DNA from: Woeseiaceae bacterium
GTDB taxonomy: Bacteria; Pseudomonadota; Gammaproteobacteria; Steroidobacterales; Woeseiaceae
Assembly: GCA_021773135.1 (NCBI GenBank)
Contig: JAJFKP010000055.1
Location: forward strand, 179,657 to 243,656
Length of the DNA: 64,000 bases
Reading direction: 5' to 3'
Both the position numbers and the translations under genes were made by a program. Positions within the stretch are counted from its first letter, which is position 1. Every line of letters begins with the position of its first letter. The notes below the pieces were generated by a model, which was not told the origin of the DNA, searched no databases, and saw only the letters and a list, made by a program, of their open reading frames with translations. Below are positions 18,231 through 26,324 of this stretch, one piece after another.

Positions 18231-19154
18231 CTAATGACTGAGCATTCGAACGCCTTCCAGAAATGCCACGATCTCGTGAATGAAATAGGTGCGGGGCTTC
18301 TCGAGCAGTGCCGCGTGATCGCTGTCAGGGACGGATACATACTGCTTGTGGCCCGTCGCCAGACTCGTCATCAGCTTAGCCTGGTTCCCCGCTGGCGCGA
18401 GCGGGTCATGCTCTCCTGCAATCACGAGCGTCGGTACCGAAATTTTCGCACCGTCCAGTGCGTTGTATTGATCCATGCTGCGAATATCGACGCGAATCGG
18501 ATCCGCTTTCAGTGCAGCATTGATGTATGCGTCGATTGCGCGCTGGCTGATTGAGCCCGGCGTAATGAAATCGCTTGCCGCCGCCTTGGCCGTATTAGCC
18601 GCCCTGAGCGGCTCGATACCGGGTTCATCCGGCGGAATAATGCCTTCGACATCACGCCAATAACCAAACAGCGTCAGCGAGGACACCAGGTCGGGATGTC
18701 GCTGCACCATGAGCTGTGAAATGGTGGAACCCATGGACCAGCCGAACAAGTGCGGTCTGAGCGCCCAATCGCTCTGCGCGGATATCCACGCGGTAACGAT
18801 GGCGACATCGTCTGCCGCCCGATTCGGCGTCAACCAACCAGATTCGTCGCGGGGTGTGGCGCCGTAACCGCGCAGGTCGACCGCGTAAACGGCATAGCCG
18901 TCCGCAACCAGGCTATCCATCATCGATAGCTCCTCACCCTCCACCTGCAGGTCAAAGTCGGGCAATGCACTCCAGGTTCTGCCATGCACCAGCAGCAGCG
19001 CCTCCTTCGCGTCATCTGCGCGCTTTTCCCACAGCGCAATGGGATGTCCGTCCGCCATAACGGTATGCCGCTGCAGTTCAGCACCGTGGGTTGACGTTGC
19101 CGGCCACGCGAAAACGATGAACAGGGTGAGAGCAGCTAGAGTTTTGGTCGACAT
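18231..19154 (-). CDS. Exported alpha/beta hydrolase
   Basis: About 307 residues from ATG 19154 (AAAGGA is 6 nt upstream; the adjacent ATG 19157 is the alternative). A Sec signal peptide ends near THGAE. The fold elements are LLLVHGRTWSAL (oxyanion region), VDLRGYGATPRD, nucleophile elbow FGWSMGS (Ser), GEHDPLAPAGN (acid) and DSDHAALLEKP (His). The full triad is present, so it should be an active periplasmic esterase or peptidase-like hydrolase; substrate unknown. It is divergent from the cupin gene. Confidence 0.9.
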   Translation of the reverse strand: MSTKTLAALTLFIVFAWPATSTHGAELQRHTVMADGHPIALWEKRADDAKEALLLVHGRTWSALPDFDLQVEGEELSMMDSLVADGYAVYAVDLRGYGATPRDESGWLTPNRAADDVAIVTAWISAQSDWALRPHLFGWSMGSTISQLMVQRHPDLVSSLTLFGYWRDVEGIIPPDEPGIEPLRAANTAKAAASDFITPGSISQRAIDAYINAALKADPIRVDIRSMDQYNALDGAKISVPTLVIAGEHDPLAPAGNQAKLMTSLATGHKQYVSVPDSDHAALLEKPRTYFIHEIVAFLEGVRMLSH

Positions 19155-19366
19155 CATTGGTCCTTTAATACGATCGGATTTCTGCATTGGAGCAGATGTC
19201 ATGACCTGATCGCAATCCAAGCGGCTATACATTGCCGAGGGCGAAGCAATCACGTACGGTTTGCGCACGCGCTCGCCACCGGATGCTAAAGCTTCACGGT
19301 CTCATAGATGCCAGGCCAGCGACAAAGACATGCCGCGGAAATAACTTAGAAAGTCAAGAAGATAAA

Positions 19367-19864
19367 ATGTCTAAACTAATAATAAACTTGGACAAATTGG
19401 AATTTTCTAAATTCGGCAAGGGAGAAAAGTTTGGGGCTCATCGTGCCAACGTTTCCGGCAAAATCGGGGCGGAAAAACTGGGCTACGGCGTGGTCAGACT
19501 AGCGCCTGGAAAGCGCGCCTGGCCGTACCATTCGCACTACGTGATCGAAGAGATGTTCTACATTTTGTCGGGCAAGGGAACCCTCAGGCATGCTGACGAG
19601 GAGCACCCGATTAGGGCCGGCGACTTCATTTGCTCGCCGCCGGATCCCGCGCAGCCGCACCAGATTATCAACACCTCTGATGCGGATCTCACCTATATTG
19701 CACTAAGCACCAATGATCACACAGACGTATTTCTTTACCCCGATTCCGACAAATACGGTGTGTGGCATGGCAAGACCAGAAATCCGTCCGATCCTGATGC
19801 GTTTCTCCTGTTTGCCAGGAAATCGACCGCGGTAGATTACTGGGATGGCGAAACGGAAGAATAA
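19367..19864 (+). CDS. Cupin domain protein
   Basis: About 165 residues from ATG 19367; the frame extends further upstream but that part is not cupin-like. Cupin motif 1 is WPYHSHYVIEEMFYILSGKGTLRHADEEH (two His and a Glu as metal ligands) and motif 2 is AGDFICSPPDPAQPHQIINTSD. The C-terminal tail YPDSDKYGVWHGKTRNPSD is common to small cupins annotated as sugar or auxin-binding-like proteins. Ligand and reaction cannot be inferred. It lies between a divergent hydrolase and a same-strand TPR protein 72 nt downstream. Confidence 0.88.
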   Translation: MSKLIINLDKLEFSKFGKGEKFGAHRANVSGKIGAEKLGYGVVRLAPGKRAWPYHSHYVIEEMFYILSGKGTLRHADEEHPIRAGDFICSPPDPAQPHQIINTSDADLTYIALSTNDHTDVFLYPDSDKYGVWHGKTRNPSDPDAFLLFARKSTAVDYWDGETEE

Positions 19865-19936
19865 TGAAGCATCGGGGCGGCGAGATTTTTTCGCCTGCCC
19901 GGTAGAATTCGTGAAAGGCTGCAATCGGAGCACACC

Positions 19937-21721
19937 ATGGCCCTACTGGGAGAACTAAGGCGACGCAATATTTTCAAGGTCAGCCTGGCCTATGTTCTCG
20001 TTTCCTGGCTGATTATCCAGGTTGCGGACGTCCTGTTCCCGATCTTCAACGGGCCCGACTGGGCCATGCAAATCCTGGTCCTGTTTCTGATCCTAACCTT
20101 CCCTGTGGCCGTGCTGCTTGCCTGGGCATTTGAACTTACGCCGGAAGGTCTGAAGTCCACCTCGGAAGTCGATAAAACACAAAGCATTTCGGTGCAGACC
20201 GGCCGCAAGCTCAATCACATCGTCATGGCACTCCTCGGGGCGGCAGTCATCTTCCTCGTGGTCGACAACTATATTTTTCCCGACCAGGTCATGCCGGATC
20301 CGGACGTAGACTATCGGCGTTCGGTCGCGGTCATCCCGTTCACGAATCGCAGCGCCGCCGAGGAAAATGCCGAGTTCCTCGCCGACGGAATCCATGACGA
20401 GCTGCTGACCCGCCTGGCCCAGATAGCCAACCTGAAAGTGATCTCGAAAATGTCGGTCATGCAATACAAGAATTCCACCAAGACTGTCAGGGAGATCGGA
20501 GAGGAACTGGGTGTTGGCAGCGTCCTCGACGGCGGGGTCCAGCGCGCCGGAGACGAGCTACGCATCAACCTGCAGCTGATCGATGCCCGCACAGATGAGA
20601 CAATCTGGGCAGACACCTACGATCGGGAATTGAATGCCGTCAACCTGTTTGCAATTCAGGGTGAGGTGTCTGCTGCCATTGCGGATGAGCTTAGGGCACA
20701 GTTGAGTGAAGCGGAAGAAGAACGAATCAGCGTTGTGCCCACTGAAAGCATGCTGGCACTGGAGTCGTACTTTGCCGCGAAACAGGCATTGGCGATACGT
20801 GGGTCTGAAACGCTGCTGACTGCTATCGATCGCCTAAACCTTGCCGTACGCATCGATCCGCAGTTCGCCCTGGCCTGGTCTGGCCTGGCAGAGGCCTGGC
20901 TGGAACTTCCCAACTATCTTGCGTCCGCAGATCCGATGACGGTGCGCATGGAAGCGACCGCAGCGGCGAACAGGGCAATTGCGCTGGATCCGGACTCGCC
21001 TAATGCAGCGGCTGTGCTGGGGTGGCACCGGCTATTGCACTACTACGACTGGAACGGCGCAGAAAGGTCTTTGCAAAATGCGTTGGCAGTCGACGCGTCC
21101 AACGTCAATGCGCTGCACTGGTACTCGCACTTGCTGTCGTGGCAGGGCAAACATGACCAGGCGATTGACGTGGCCAGGAGAGCCGTTGCCGCCGATCCTT
21201 TGTCGACGCTGATGGCGACCAACCTGAGTTATATTCTTGCCGATGCACGTCGATGGGACGAATCATTCGAGATAGGCTCGACAACGCTTGCGAAAGACCC
21301 CTATTCGTCTCTTATGGCGAATTTGTGGATCGCAAAAATTCGCGCGCGGCGGGCCGTGGATGCCGCCGTACAGCTCGAAGCATGGGCGCGCGCAACCGAC
21401 CGTGACATTCCGGCAGCGATCGCACTGGGCGAAATGATTACTCGGGCGCAGGCAGGAGAGGAAGTCGAAGGCGATGCCGAAGCTTTGATTGCGCAGCTGA
21501 ATCTTGTTTCGGAAGTGCCCGAAATTTACGCCGCTATGGGTAATAGCGATAATACGATTGCGGCGCTAGCTGTCGCACACGACAAGGGGATTGGTTTTCG
21601 CAGCCTGCTATCCATGCGCATCAATCCGTCCTACGACTTCATCCGGGACGATCCGCGATTCGTTGCATTGCTCGAAACGGTTGGCCTCAACAGCCTAAAT
21701 GCCGGAGTCGAGCCGCGTTAA
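19937..21721 (+). CDS. TolB-N / FlgO-like and TPR membrane protein
   Basis: A 594-residue protein. Residues 1-60 contain two helices (LAYVLVSWLIIQVADVLFP and MQILVLFLILTFPVAVLLAWAF) and about 95-115 a third. Residues 128-255 form the TolB N-terminal / FlgO-like domain (SVAVIPFTNRS, FLADGIHDELLTRLAQI, DETIWADTYDRE). Residues about 265-560 are TPRs (ALDPDSPNAAAVLGWHRLLHYY and others). Such proteins often appear fused to cyclase or kinase domains; here no effector domain is present and the N-terminus is only the membrane anchor. A scaffold role in the envelope is an inference. Confidence 0.87.
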   Translation: MALLGELRRRNIFKVSLAYVLVSWLIIQVADVLFPIFNGPDWAMQILVLFLILTFPVAVLLAWAFELTPEGLKSTSEVDKTQSISVQTGRKLNHIVMALLGAAVIFLVVDNYIFPDQVMPDPDVDYRRSVAVIPFTNRSAAEENAEFLADGIHDELLTRLAQIANLKVISKMSVMQYKNSTKTVREIGEELGVGSVLDGGVQRAGDELRINLQLIDARTDETIWADTYDRELNAVNLFAIQGEVSAAIADELRAQLSEAEEERISVVPTESMLALESYFAAKQALAIRGSETLLTAIDRLNLAVRIDPQFALAWSGLAEAWLELPNYLASADPMTVRMEATAAANRAIALDPDSPNAAAVLGWHRLLHYYDWNGAERSLQNALAVDASNVNALHWYSHLLSWQGKHDQAIDVARRAVAADPLSTLMATNLSYILADARRWDESFEIGSTTLAKDPYSSLMANLWIAKIRARRAVDAAVQLEAWARATDRDIPAAIALGEMITRAQAGEEVEGDAEALIAQLNLVSEVPEIYAAMGNSDNTIAALAVAHDKGIGFRSLLSMRINPSYDFIRDDPRFVALLETVGLNSLNAGVEPR

Positions 21722-21738
21722 TCTTAACGCGGCTCGAC
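21707..21738. terminator. 15-bp inverted repeat between convergent genes
   Basis: GTCGAGCCGCGTTAA (21707-21721) is followed after two bases by its exact reverse complement (21724-21738). The left arm includes the last codons and stop of the TPR gene. The convergent RidA gene stops at 21750, so the structure is placed to stop transcription from both sides, though neither side has a T tract. Confidence 0.6.
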
Positions 21739-21749
21739 CACGCGCAGAA

Positions 21750-22208
21750 TCAGTCTGCTCGCTTTACCGCCGTCGCCAGGATTTCAAACCGGGCGTCGAA
21801 AAGCAGATCGCCCGCACCAATAAATGCCCGGGCGGGATATTCCTTCGTAAAATAGGTTTTATACACGCCATTGAATGCGCCATAGTGCGCCACGTCCGAG
21901 CAGTAGATCTGGACCATGACCAGGTCATCCATGGTCATGCCCGCCGCCTCGACGCCGGTCTTGATGGCATCCATTGCGACCCGCGCTTCTTCGGCAGGAT
22001 CTGCCGGTACTTTACCGTCGACAAGTCCCAGCACTCCGGACAGGTATAGCGTATCCCCGACCATCACGGCACCGCTGAAAGGCGGCAGGTTTTCGTCGGA
22101 CGCAGACCGGCCGTCGATATAACTGCGCTCCTCGTGTGCACCTACCATGCCGGCAACGACCATCAACGCCGTTGCTATAACTACTGACAGAATTCTGCCT
22201 GATTTCAT
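21750..22208 (-). CDS. Exported RidA/YjgF family protein
   Basis: A 152-residue protein with a Sec leader (cleavage near VGAHEE, residue 24) and one RidA domain. The conserved core is visible: MVGDTLYLSGVLG, DDLVMVQIYCSDVAHYGAFNGVYKTYF and YPARAFIGAG with the arginine that binds carboxylates in true imine deaminases. RidA proteins usually work in the cytosol hydrolysing reactive enamines; periplasmic location is unusual. It begins 14 nt after the sortilin-like gene and is probably co-transcribed with it. Confidence 0.9.
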   Translation of the reverse strand: MKSGRILSVVIATALMVVAGMVGAHEERSYIDGRSASDENLPPFSGAVMVGDTLYLSGVLGLVDGKVPADPAEEARVAMDAIKTGVEAAGMTMDDLVMVQIYCSDVAHYGAFNGVYKTYFTKEYPARAFIGAGDLLFDARFEILATAVKRAD

Positions 22209-22222
22209 TCCTGTTTCTCCCT

Positions 22223-25200
22223 TTATTCGTCGGATATCGAAACCAGATCGATACCCATTTCCTGGATCTGGCTATTTAGTGCCGGGACGTTTTCCTCCCA
22301 GACGGACTCAAGTAACGCAAGTTCGGATTCTAACGCAGTACTTAGTTCATCGCGGACCCCGATTGCGCCCTCAGTAGGACGAGCGTCACCAACGTCAACT
22401 GTTCGCATCAGGCTTGTCAGCTTGTTGTTCAGGCGGATCGGATAATTTAACGGATCCTGCCGACTCTCATTCTGCGTTTGATATATCGCTGCTTCAATCG
22501 GCTCTATCGTTTCCATGATAGCGCTGACTTCAGTGAGTAAGTCCGCAACGCCGCTGTCGGTCTCCGCAACCTGTTCCAACCGGATTTGCAGTGCCTCAAG
22601 CTGAGTCCGCAGGCGGCGAATTTTGCGCACCTCAGTGTGAGCCGCGGAAAGCAGGTCTCTTGTTTCGACTATGAACTCAAACTGTTCCCGATAATCGGCC
22701 GGACTCGATGCAGAACGGGGATCCGCCAACACTTCGAATTCGACATCACGCACCACGTTACCCACGGTAAGCTCCGCACGATAGGTACCGGGAATCGCTT
22801 TCGGACCAACCTGCATATCTGCCCACATGATCAGATCGTCAAATCGTTGCATACCCGGATAACGCAGGTCCCAGACAAACCGATTCAGCCCCTTGTCCGA
22901 CGTCAGCAGCGCAGTATCGGGCGGGTCATTGGGCCCCGGTTCCACTTTCTCTTCCTCGTCTGGCGCGGCTGGTTTTCGTGTCCAGGTCCAGATTGGATCT
23001 GCGTCACGCCCGGCAAAGACGCTTAGCGTCATCTCCGTATCCAGCGCCGGTTCCTCACCCAGGGAATAATGCAGCACTGCACCTGTATGGGGATTCGTGC
23101 CGGCGTTGCCTGCATCGTCGGCGCGACCTCCAGCAGTCAGCCGATACACGTCCCGCGGTGCGTAGAGAAAGGCCCGGGCGGACTGTGAAGCGCCGTCTAT
23201 CTGGTGCAGCACACTCAGGTCGTCAAGTATCCAGTAACCACGACCCTGTGTCGCCGCTACCAGGTCTTTTTCCTTTACCGCCAGATCGGTGATAGGTGTC
23301 ACCGGCAGATTGAGCTGCAGCGACTGCCAGCTGGCACCATCCGTCAGGGAAAAATAGATGGCCTGCTCTGTTCCGGCGTAGAGTAACCCTGGCCTGTCCG
23401 GATCCGCCCGCACCACACGGGTGAATTCATCTTCCGGGATGCCCGACGTGATCTTCTGCCAACTGCGTCCCCAATCGGTGGTTCGATACATATAGGGCGC
23501 GAAATCATCGGTCTTGTAGCGCGTCGCTGCGATATATGCGCCGCCGCGTTCAAACGGGTGAACATCGATGCTGTTAATTTGCGCCCAGTCCGGCAGTCCG
23601 CTCGGCGTAACATCCGACCAGCTATCACCATCGTTTCGCGTGACGTGGATGCGACCATCGTCGCTTCCTGCCCAGATGACGCCTTTTTCATGATGTGATT
23701 CCGCGACGGCAAAAATCGTTCCGTAGTATTCGATGCTGGTGTTGTCTTTGGTAATGGGCCCACCTGAAGCACCCATCTTGCTTTTGTCGTTGCGCGTCAG
23801 GTCCGGGCTGAGCGTTTCCCAGCTTTGCCCCATATCATCCGTGCGAAACAAGACGTCCGCAGCGACGAACAACACATCGGGGTCATGAATGGAAAACAAT
23901 ATCGGGAAATTCCACTGAAAACGATATTTTAGTTCCGCGGCGCCCCACCCCATCGGATTGTCCGGCCAAACGTCGATCGACCGTACGCTGCCCGTCCTAT
24001 GATTGATTACCCGCAGGTAGCCGCCGTATGATCCGCCGACCACGATATCCGGGTCATCGGGCTTCGCCACGATATGACCGCTCTCACCACCTGCAGTCGG
24101 CTCCCAGTCACGCACGCCGATCGAATCGCCAAATGCGGAACGAGAGCGAATTCTGACAGCGGAATTGTCCTGCTGCCCACCCAACAGGCGATACGGAAAA
24201 TCATTATCGGTGGATACACGATACATTTGTGCAGTCGGCTGATTGCTTTGCGTCGACCAGGTCTCGCCACGATCAAACGAAACATTCGCGCCGCCATCAT
24301 TGGCCTGGATCATGCGCAACGGATCGTCAGGATCTATCCACAGGTCGTGATTGTCGCCGTGCGGTACATCGATGGTGGAGAAAGTTTTGCCGCCATCTTT
24401 CGAATAGTGAAAACGGACGTTTAAGACATAAACCGATTCTTCGTCCGCCGGGTCTGCGTAAATACGGGTGTAGTACCAGGCCCGTTGCCTGAGATTGCGA
24501 TCTTCACTGGTTCTCGACCAGGTCTTGCCGCCGTCCCTGGAGCGAAATACGCCACCGTTCTCTGCTTCGATGATCGCGTAAATATTCTTGTTATTCGTCG
24601 GCGATACGGTAATGCCGCTGATGCCGATCGTGCCTTGCGGCAACCCCTCGTTGCGGGTCAGCTCTTCCCAGGAGTCGCCGCCATCAACGCTTTTCCATAT
24701 CCCGGAACCGTCGCCACCGCTTTCGAGACTGTATGGCGTCCGCAGAATGCGCCAGAAGCTTGCGTACAAGATGCGCGGATTGGTCGGATCCATTGCAAGA
24801 TCAACAGCGCCGACTTCCTCGTTAACAAAGAGGACCCTCTCCCAGCTTTCACCGCCGTTTCTTGATCGATACACGCCCCGCTCATCGTTGGCTCCGAACA
24901 GGTGGCCCATCACCGCGGCATATACCAGGTCCGGGTCGCGTGGATGAATCCTTATGCGTGAAATATGTTGCGAATCAGTAAGGCCAATCCGGCTCCAGGT
25001 GTCGCCAGCATCTGTCGAACGCCACATGCCGTCCCCGGGCGAAACATTGCCACGAACCGTTTTCTCTCCGCCACCAACATACACAACGTTAGGGTCCCAT
25101 TCGGAAACGGCAACCGCCCCGATGGATCCGCCATAGTAGCCGTCCGAGACACTTGTCCAAGATTGACCGCTATTCCGGGTTTTCCAGACGCCGCCTCCCG

Positions 25201-25396
25201 TGCTGCCGAAATAGTAGGTGTTGCGATCGTCAGGAATACCCGCTACCGCGGCGGAACGTCCGCCCCGGTATGGGCCAACCTCGCGCCACTCCATCGCCTT
25301 CAGATTGTCAGGAAACCCGCTGCGATCGATTTCCGCCGCCGCAATGCCGCCCGATATGCACAATAAAATCACGCACGCAAAACCCGAACGCGTCAT
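22223..25396 (-). CDS. Large exported sortilin-like BNR-repeat protein
   Basis: A 1057-residue protein with a signal peptide (cleavage near GIAAAE). The mature chain has many BNR/Asp-box units (GVWKTRNSGQSWTSV, GMWRSTDAGDTWSR, GVYRSRNGGESWERV, IRVTRNDGDSWSDV and others) that form a VPS10/sortilin-like ten-bladed propeller over roughly residues 35-720, followed by a beta domain and a helical C-terminal coiled-coil region (about 930-1057). Members are widespread in secreted-protease-rich bacteria and are often labelled glycosyl hydrolase without proof; sialidase catalytic residues are not evident. GGGGAG is the ribosome site. Likely transcribed with the RidA gene. Confidence 0.9.
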   Translation of the reverse strand: MTRSGFACVILLCISGGIAAAEIDRSGFPDNLKAMEWREVGPYRGGRSAAVAGIPDDRNTYYFGSTGGGVWKTRNSGQSWTSVSDGYYGGSIGAVAVSEWDPNVVYVGGGEKTVRGNVSPGDGMWRSTDAGDTWSRIGLTDSQHISRIRIHPRDPDLVYAAVMGHLFGANDERGVYRSRNGGESWERVLFVNEEVGAVDLAMDPTNPRILYASFWRILRTPYSLESGGDGSGIWKSVDGGDSWEELTRNEGLPQGTIGISGITVSPTNNKNIYAIIEAENGGVFRSRDGGKTWSRTSEDRNLRQRAWYYTRIYADPADEESVYVLNVRFHYSKDGGKTFSTIDVPHGDNHDLWIDPDDPLRMIQANDGGANVSFDRGETWSTQSNQPTAQMYRVSTDNDFPYRLLGGQQDNSAVRIRSRSAFGDSIGVRDWEPTAGGESGHIVAKPDDPDIVVGGSYGGYLRVINHRTGSVRSIDVWPDNPMGWGAAELKYRFQWNFPILFSIHDPDVLFVAADVLFRTDDMGQSWETLSPDLTRNDKSKMGASGGPITKDNTSIEYYGTIFAVAESHHEKGVIWAGSDDGRIHVTRNDGDSWSDVTPSGLPDWAQINSIDVHPFERGGAYIAATRYKTDDFAPYMYRTTDWGRSWQKITSGIPEDEFTRVVRADPDRPGLLYAGTEQAIYFSLTDGASWQSLQLNLPVTPITDLAVKEKDLVAATQGRGYWILDDLSVLHQIDGASQSARAFLYAPRDVYRLTAGGRADDAGNAGTNPHTGAVLHYSLGEEPALDTEMTLSVFAGRDADPIWTWTRKPAAPDEEEKVEPGPNDPPDTALLTSDKGLNRFVWDLRYPGMQRFDDLIMWADMQVGPKAIPGTYRAELTVGNVVRDVEFEVLADPRSASSPADYREQFEFIVETRDLLSAAHTEVRKIRRLRTQLEALQIRLEQVAETDSGVADLLTEVSAIMETIEPIEAAIYQTQNESRQDPLNYPIRLNNKLTSLMRTVDVGDARPTEGAIGVRDELSTALESELALLESVWEENVPALNSQIQEMGIDLVSISDE

Positions 25397-25454
25397 TGAT
25401 GAACTCCCCTGGTTATTATTATTGGCCCGGCAACTTTACACTATTACGCCTAAT

Positions 25455-25697
25455 TCATAAGGCTTCGCGCATACGTTTCCCGTTTTCGGGGCCATGCTGG
25501 AATACGTCGCCCAGAGGAACAGCGAAGGTTTCCGCAATCCGAAACGCGACCTCCAGGGACGGCGAGTACTTCGCTTTCTCGATGGCAACAATGGTTTGCC
25601 GGGTTACCCCTATTTTCTCGGCAAGTTCCTGCTGGGTCATGCCGCCAGCCGCCGCACGCAGATCGCGAACGCAGTTGCGGATCACGCATTTTTTCAC
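25455..25697 (-). CDS. XRE family HTH repressor (probable autoregulator)
   Basis: An 80-residue Cro/C1-type DNA-binding protein: MTQQELAEKIGVTRQTIVAIEKAKYSPSLEVAFRIAETFAVPLGDVF is a complete five-helix HTH_3 domain with the recognition helix at GVTRQTIVAIEK. I chose GTG 25697, one base after the stop of the upstream membrane-protein gene, because the longer frame from 25742 would read through that gene. This small XRE type is commonly partnered with a DUF2178-like membrane protein. Two near-identical palindromes overlap the operon promoter and are the obvious operators. Confidence 0.88.
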   Translation of the reverse strand: MKKCVIRNCVRDLRAAAGGMTQQELAEKIGVTRQTIVAIEKAKYSPSLEVAFRIAETFAVPLGDVFQHGPENGKRMREAL

Positions 25698-25698
25698 G

Positions 25699-26157
25699 TC
25701 AGACGCCCCGGCGGTAATAGTAGAGCTGTAGTGCAAAGCCAACCACTTCGCCCAGTATGAACGCGAATATGATCATGTTGGCCGCGGCAATTAGAGTTTG
25801 AAACGAGCCATCTGCTGCCGCCTGGTCGAGGAACGCTGATATCAGCATATAGCCGACGGCGGTAATGCTTCCCGTCGCCAATATGTAGTACGAAATCCGG
25901 GTAGCCTTGGCCTCAATGAGCCTGTCACGTTCATCTTCAACCTCATCGCGCGAGACCAGGGCGATCACGATGTGATAGATCACCTCCACGACAACCACGG
26001 CCACTACGATCCCGATAAGCGTGAATGGCAATACTGCCACTGCACCTGAGGAGTCAGCCGTAAATACCTTAAATACTTCAACAAAATACGCGCCAAACAG
26101 ACACAGAGTGATCACGAGAGAGCCCAAAATGCTTTTCTCTTGAAACGACATATCCAT
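25699..26157 (-). CDS. Four-helix membrane protein partnered with XRE regulator
   Basis: About 152 residues from ATG 26157 (GGGA 9 nt upstream). The longer start at 26181 is less likely because it would place coding sequence on the operator palindrome. Four hydrophobic helices lie near residues 11-30, 43-68, 89-110 and 121-145, with a charged cytosolic loop (SRDEVEDERDRLIEAKATR) between helices 2 and 3. The loop and topology resemble DUF2178-type proteins. It is the first gene of a two-gene operon with the XRE repressor; stop and next start are one base apart. Function unknown; it may sense or buffer membrane state. Confidence 0.72.
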   Translation of the reverse strand: MDMSFQEKSILGSLVITLCLFGAYFVEVFKVFTADSSGAVAVLPFTLIGIVVAVVVVEVIYHIVIALVSRDEVEDERDRLIEAKATRISYYILATGSITAVGYMLISAFLDQAAADGSFQTLIAAANMIIFAFILGEVVGFALQLYYYRRGV

Positions 26158-26171
26158 AACGCTGATTCCCA

Positions 26172-26189
26172 TGTAAAACATTTTTTACA
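26172..26189. promoter_or_regulatory. Operator O1 (palindrome) for the XRE regulator
   Basis: TGTAAAA-CATT-TTTACA within 26172-26189 (arms extend to 8 bp when the flanking A/T pair at 26171 and 26190 is included). It sits just downstream of the predicted -10 of the membrane protein / XRE operon. Same geometry as O2, TGTMAAA-N4-TTTKACA. Confidence 0.75.
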
Positions 26190-26217
26190 TGGTACGAAGC
26201 ACGTTTGGGCGTGTCAA
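26189..26217 (-). promoter_or_regulatory. Promoter of the membrane protein / XRE operon
   Basis: Reading the minus strand, a consensus -35 TTGACA (26212-26217) is followed after exactly 17 bp by TACCAT (26189-26194) as -10. The -35 lies inside operator O2 and the -10 touches O1, the standard layout for autorepression. Confidence 0.7.
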
Positions 26218-26229
26218 ATATTTTTGACA
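26212..26229. promoter_or_regulatory. Operator O2 (palindrome) for the XRE regulator
   Basis: TGTCAAA-TATT-TTTGACA, 7-bp perfect arms. Its start is 40 bp from that of O1, about four helical turns, so bound dimers would lie near the same DNA face. It also lies 96 bp upstream of the divergent M20 peptidase start and could affect that gene. Confidence 0.75.
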
Positions 26230-26324
26230 TCTAGTGAATTGCCCGAGAGCACTTCCCGTGCATACACAAGATGGTTCAGAATGCGCATCTCGCTACTCGA
26301 CAAACACATTTACCAGGACAACCT

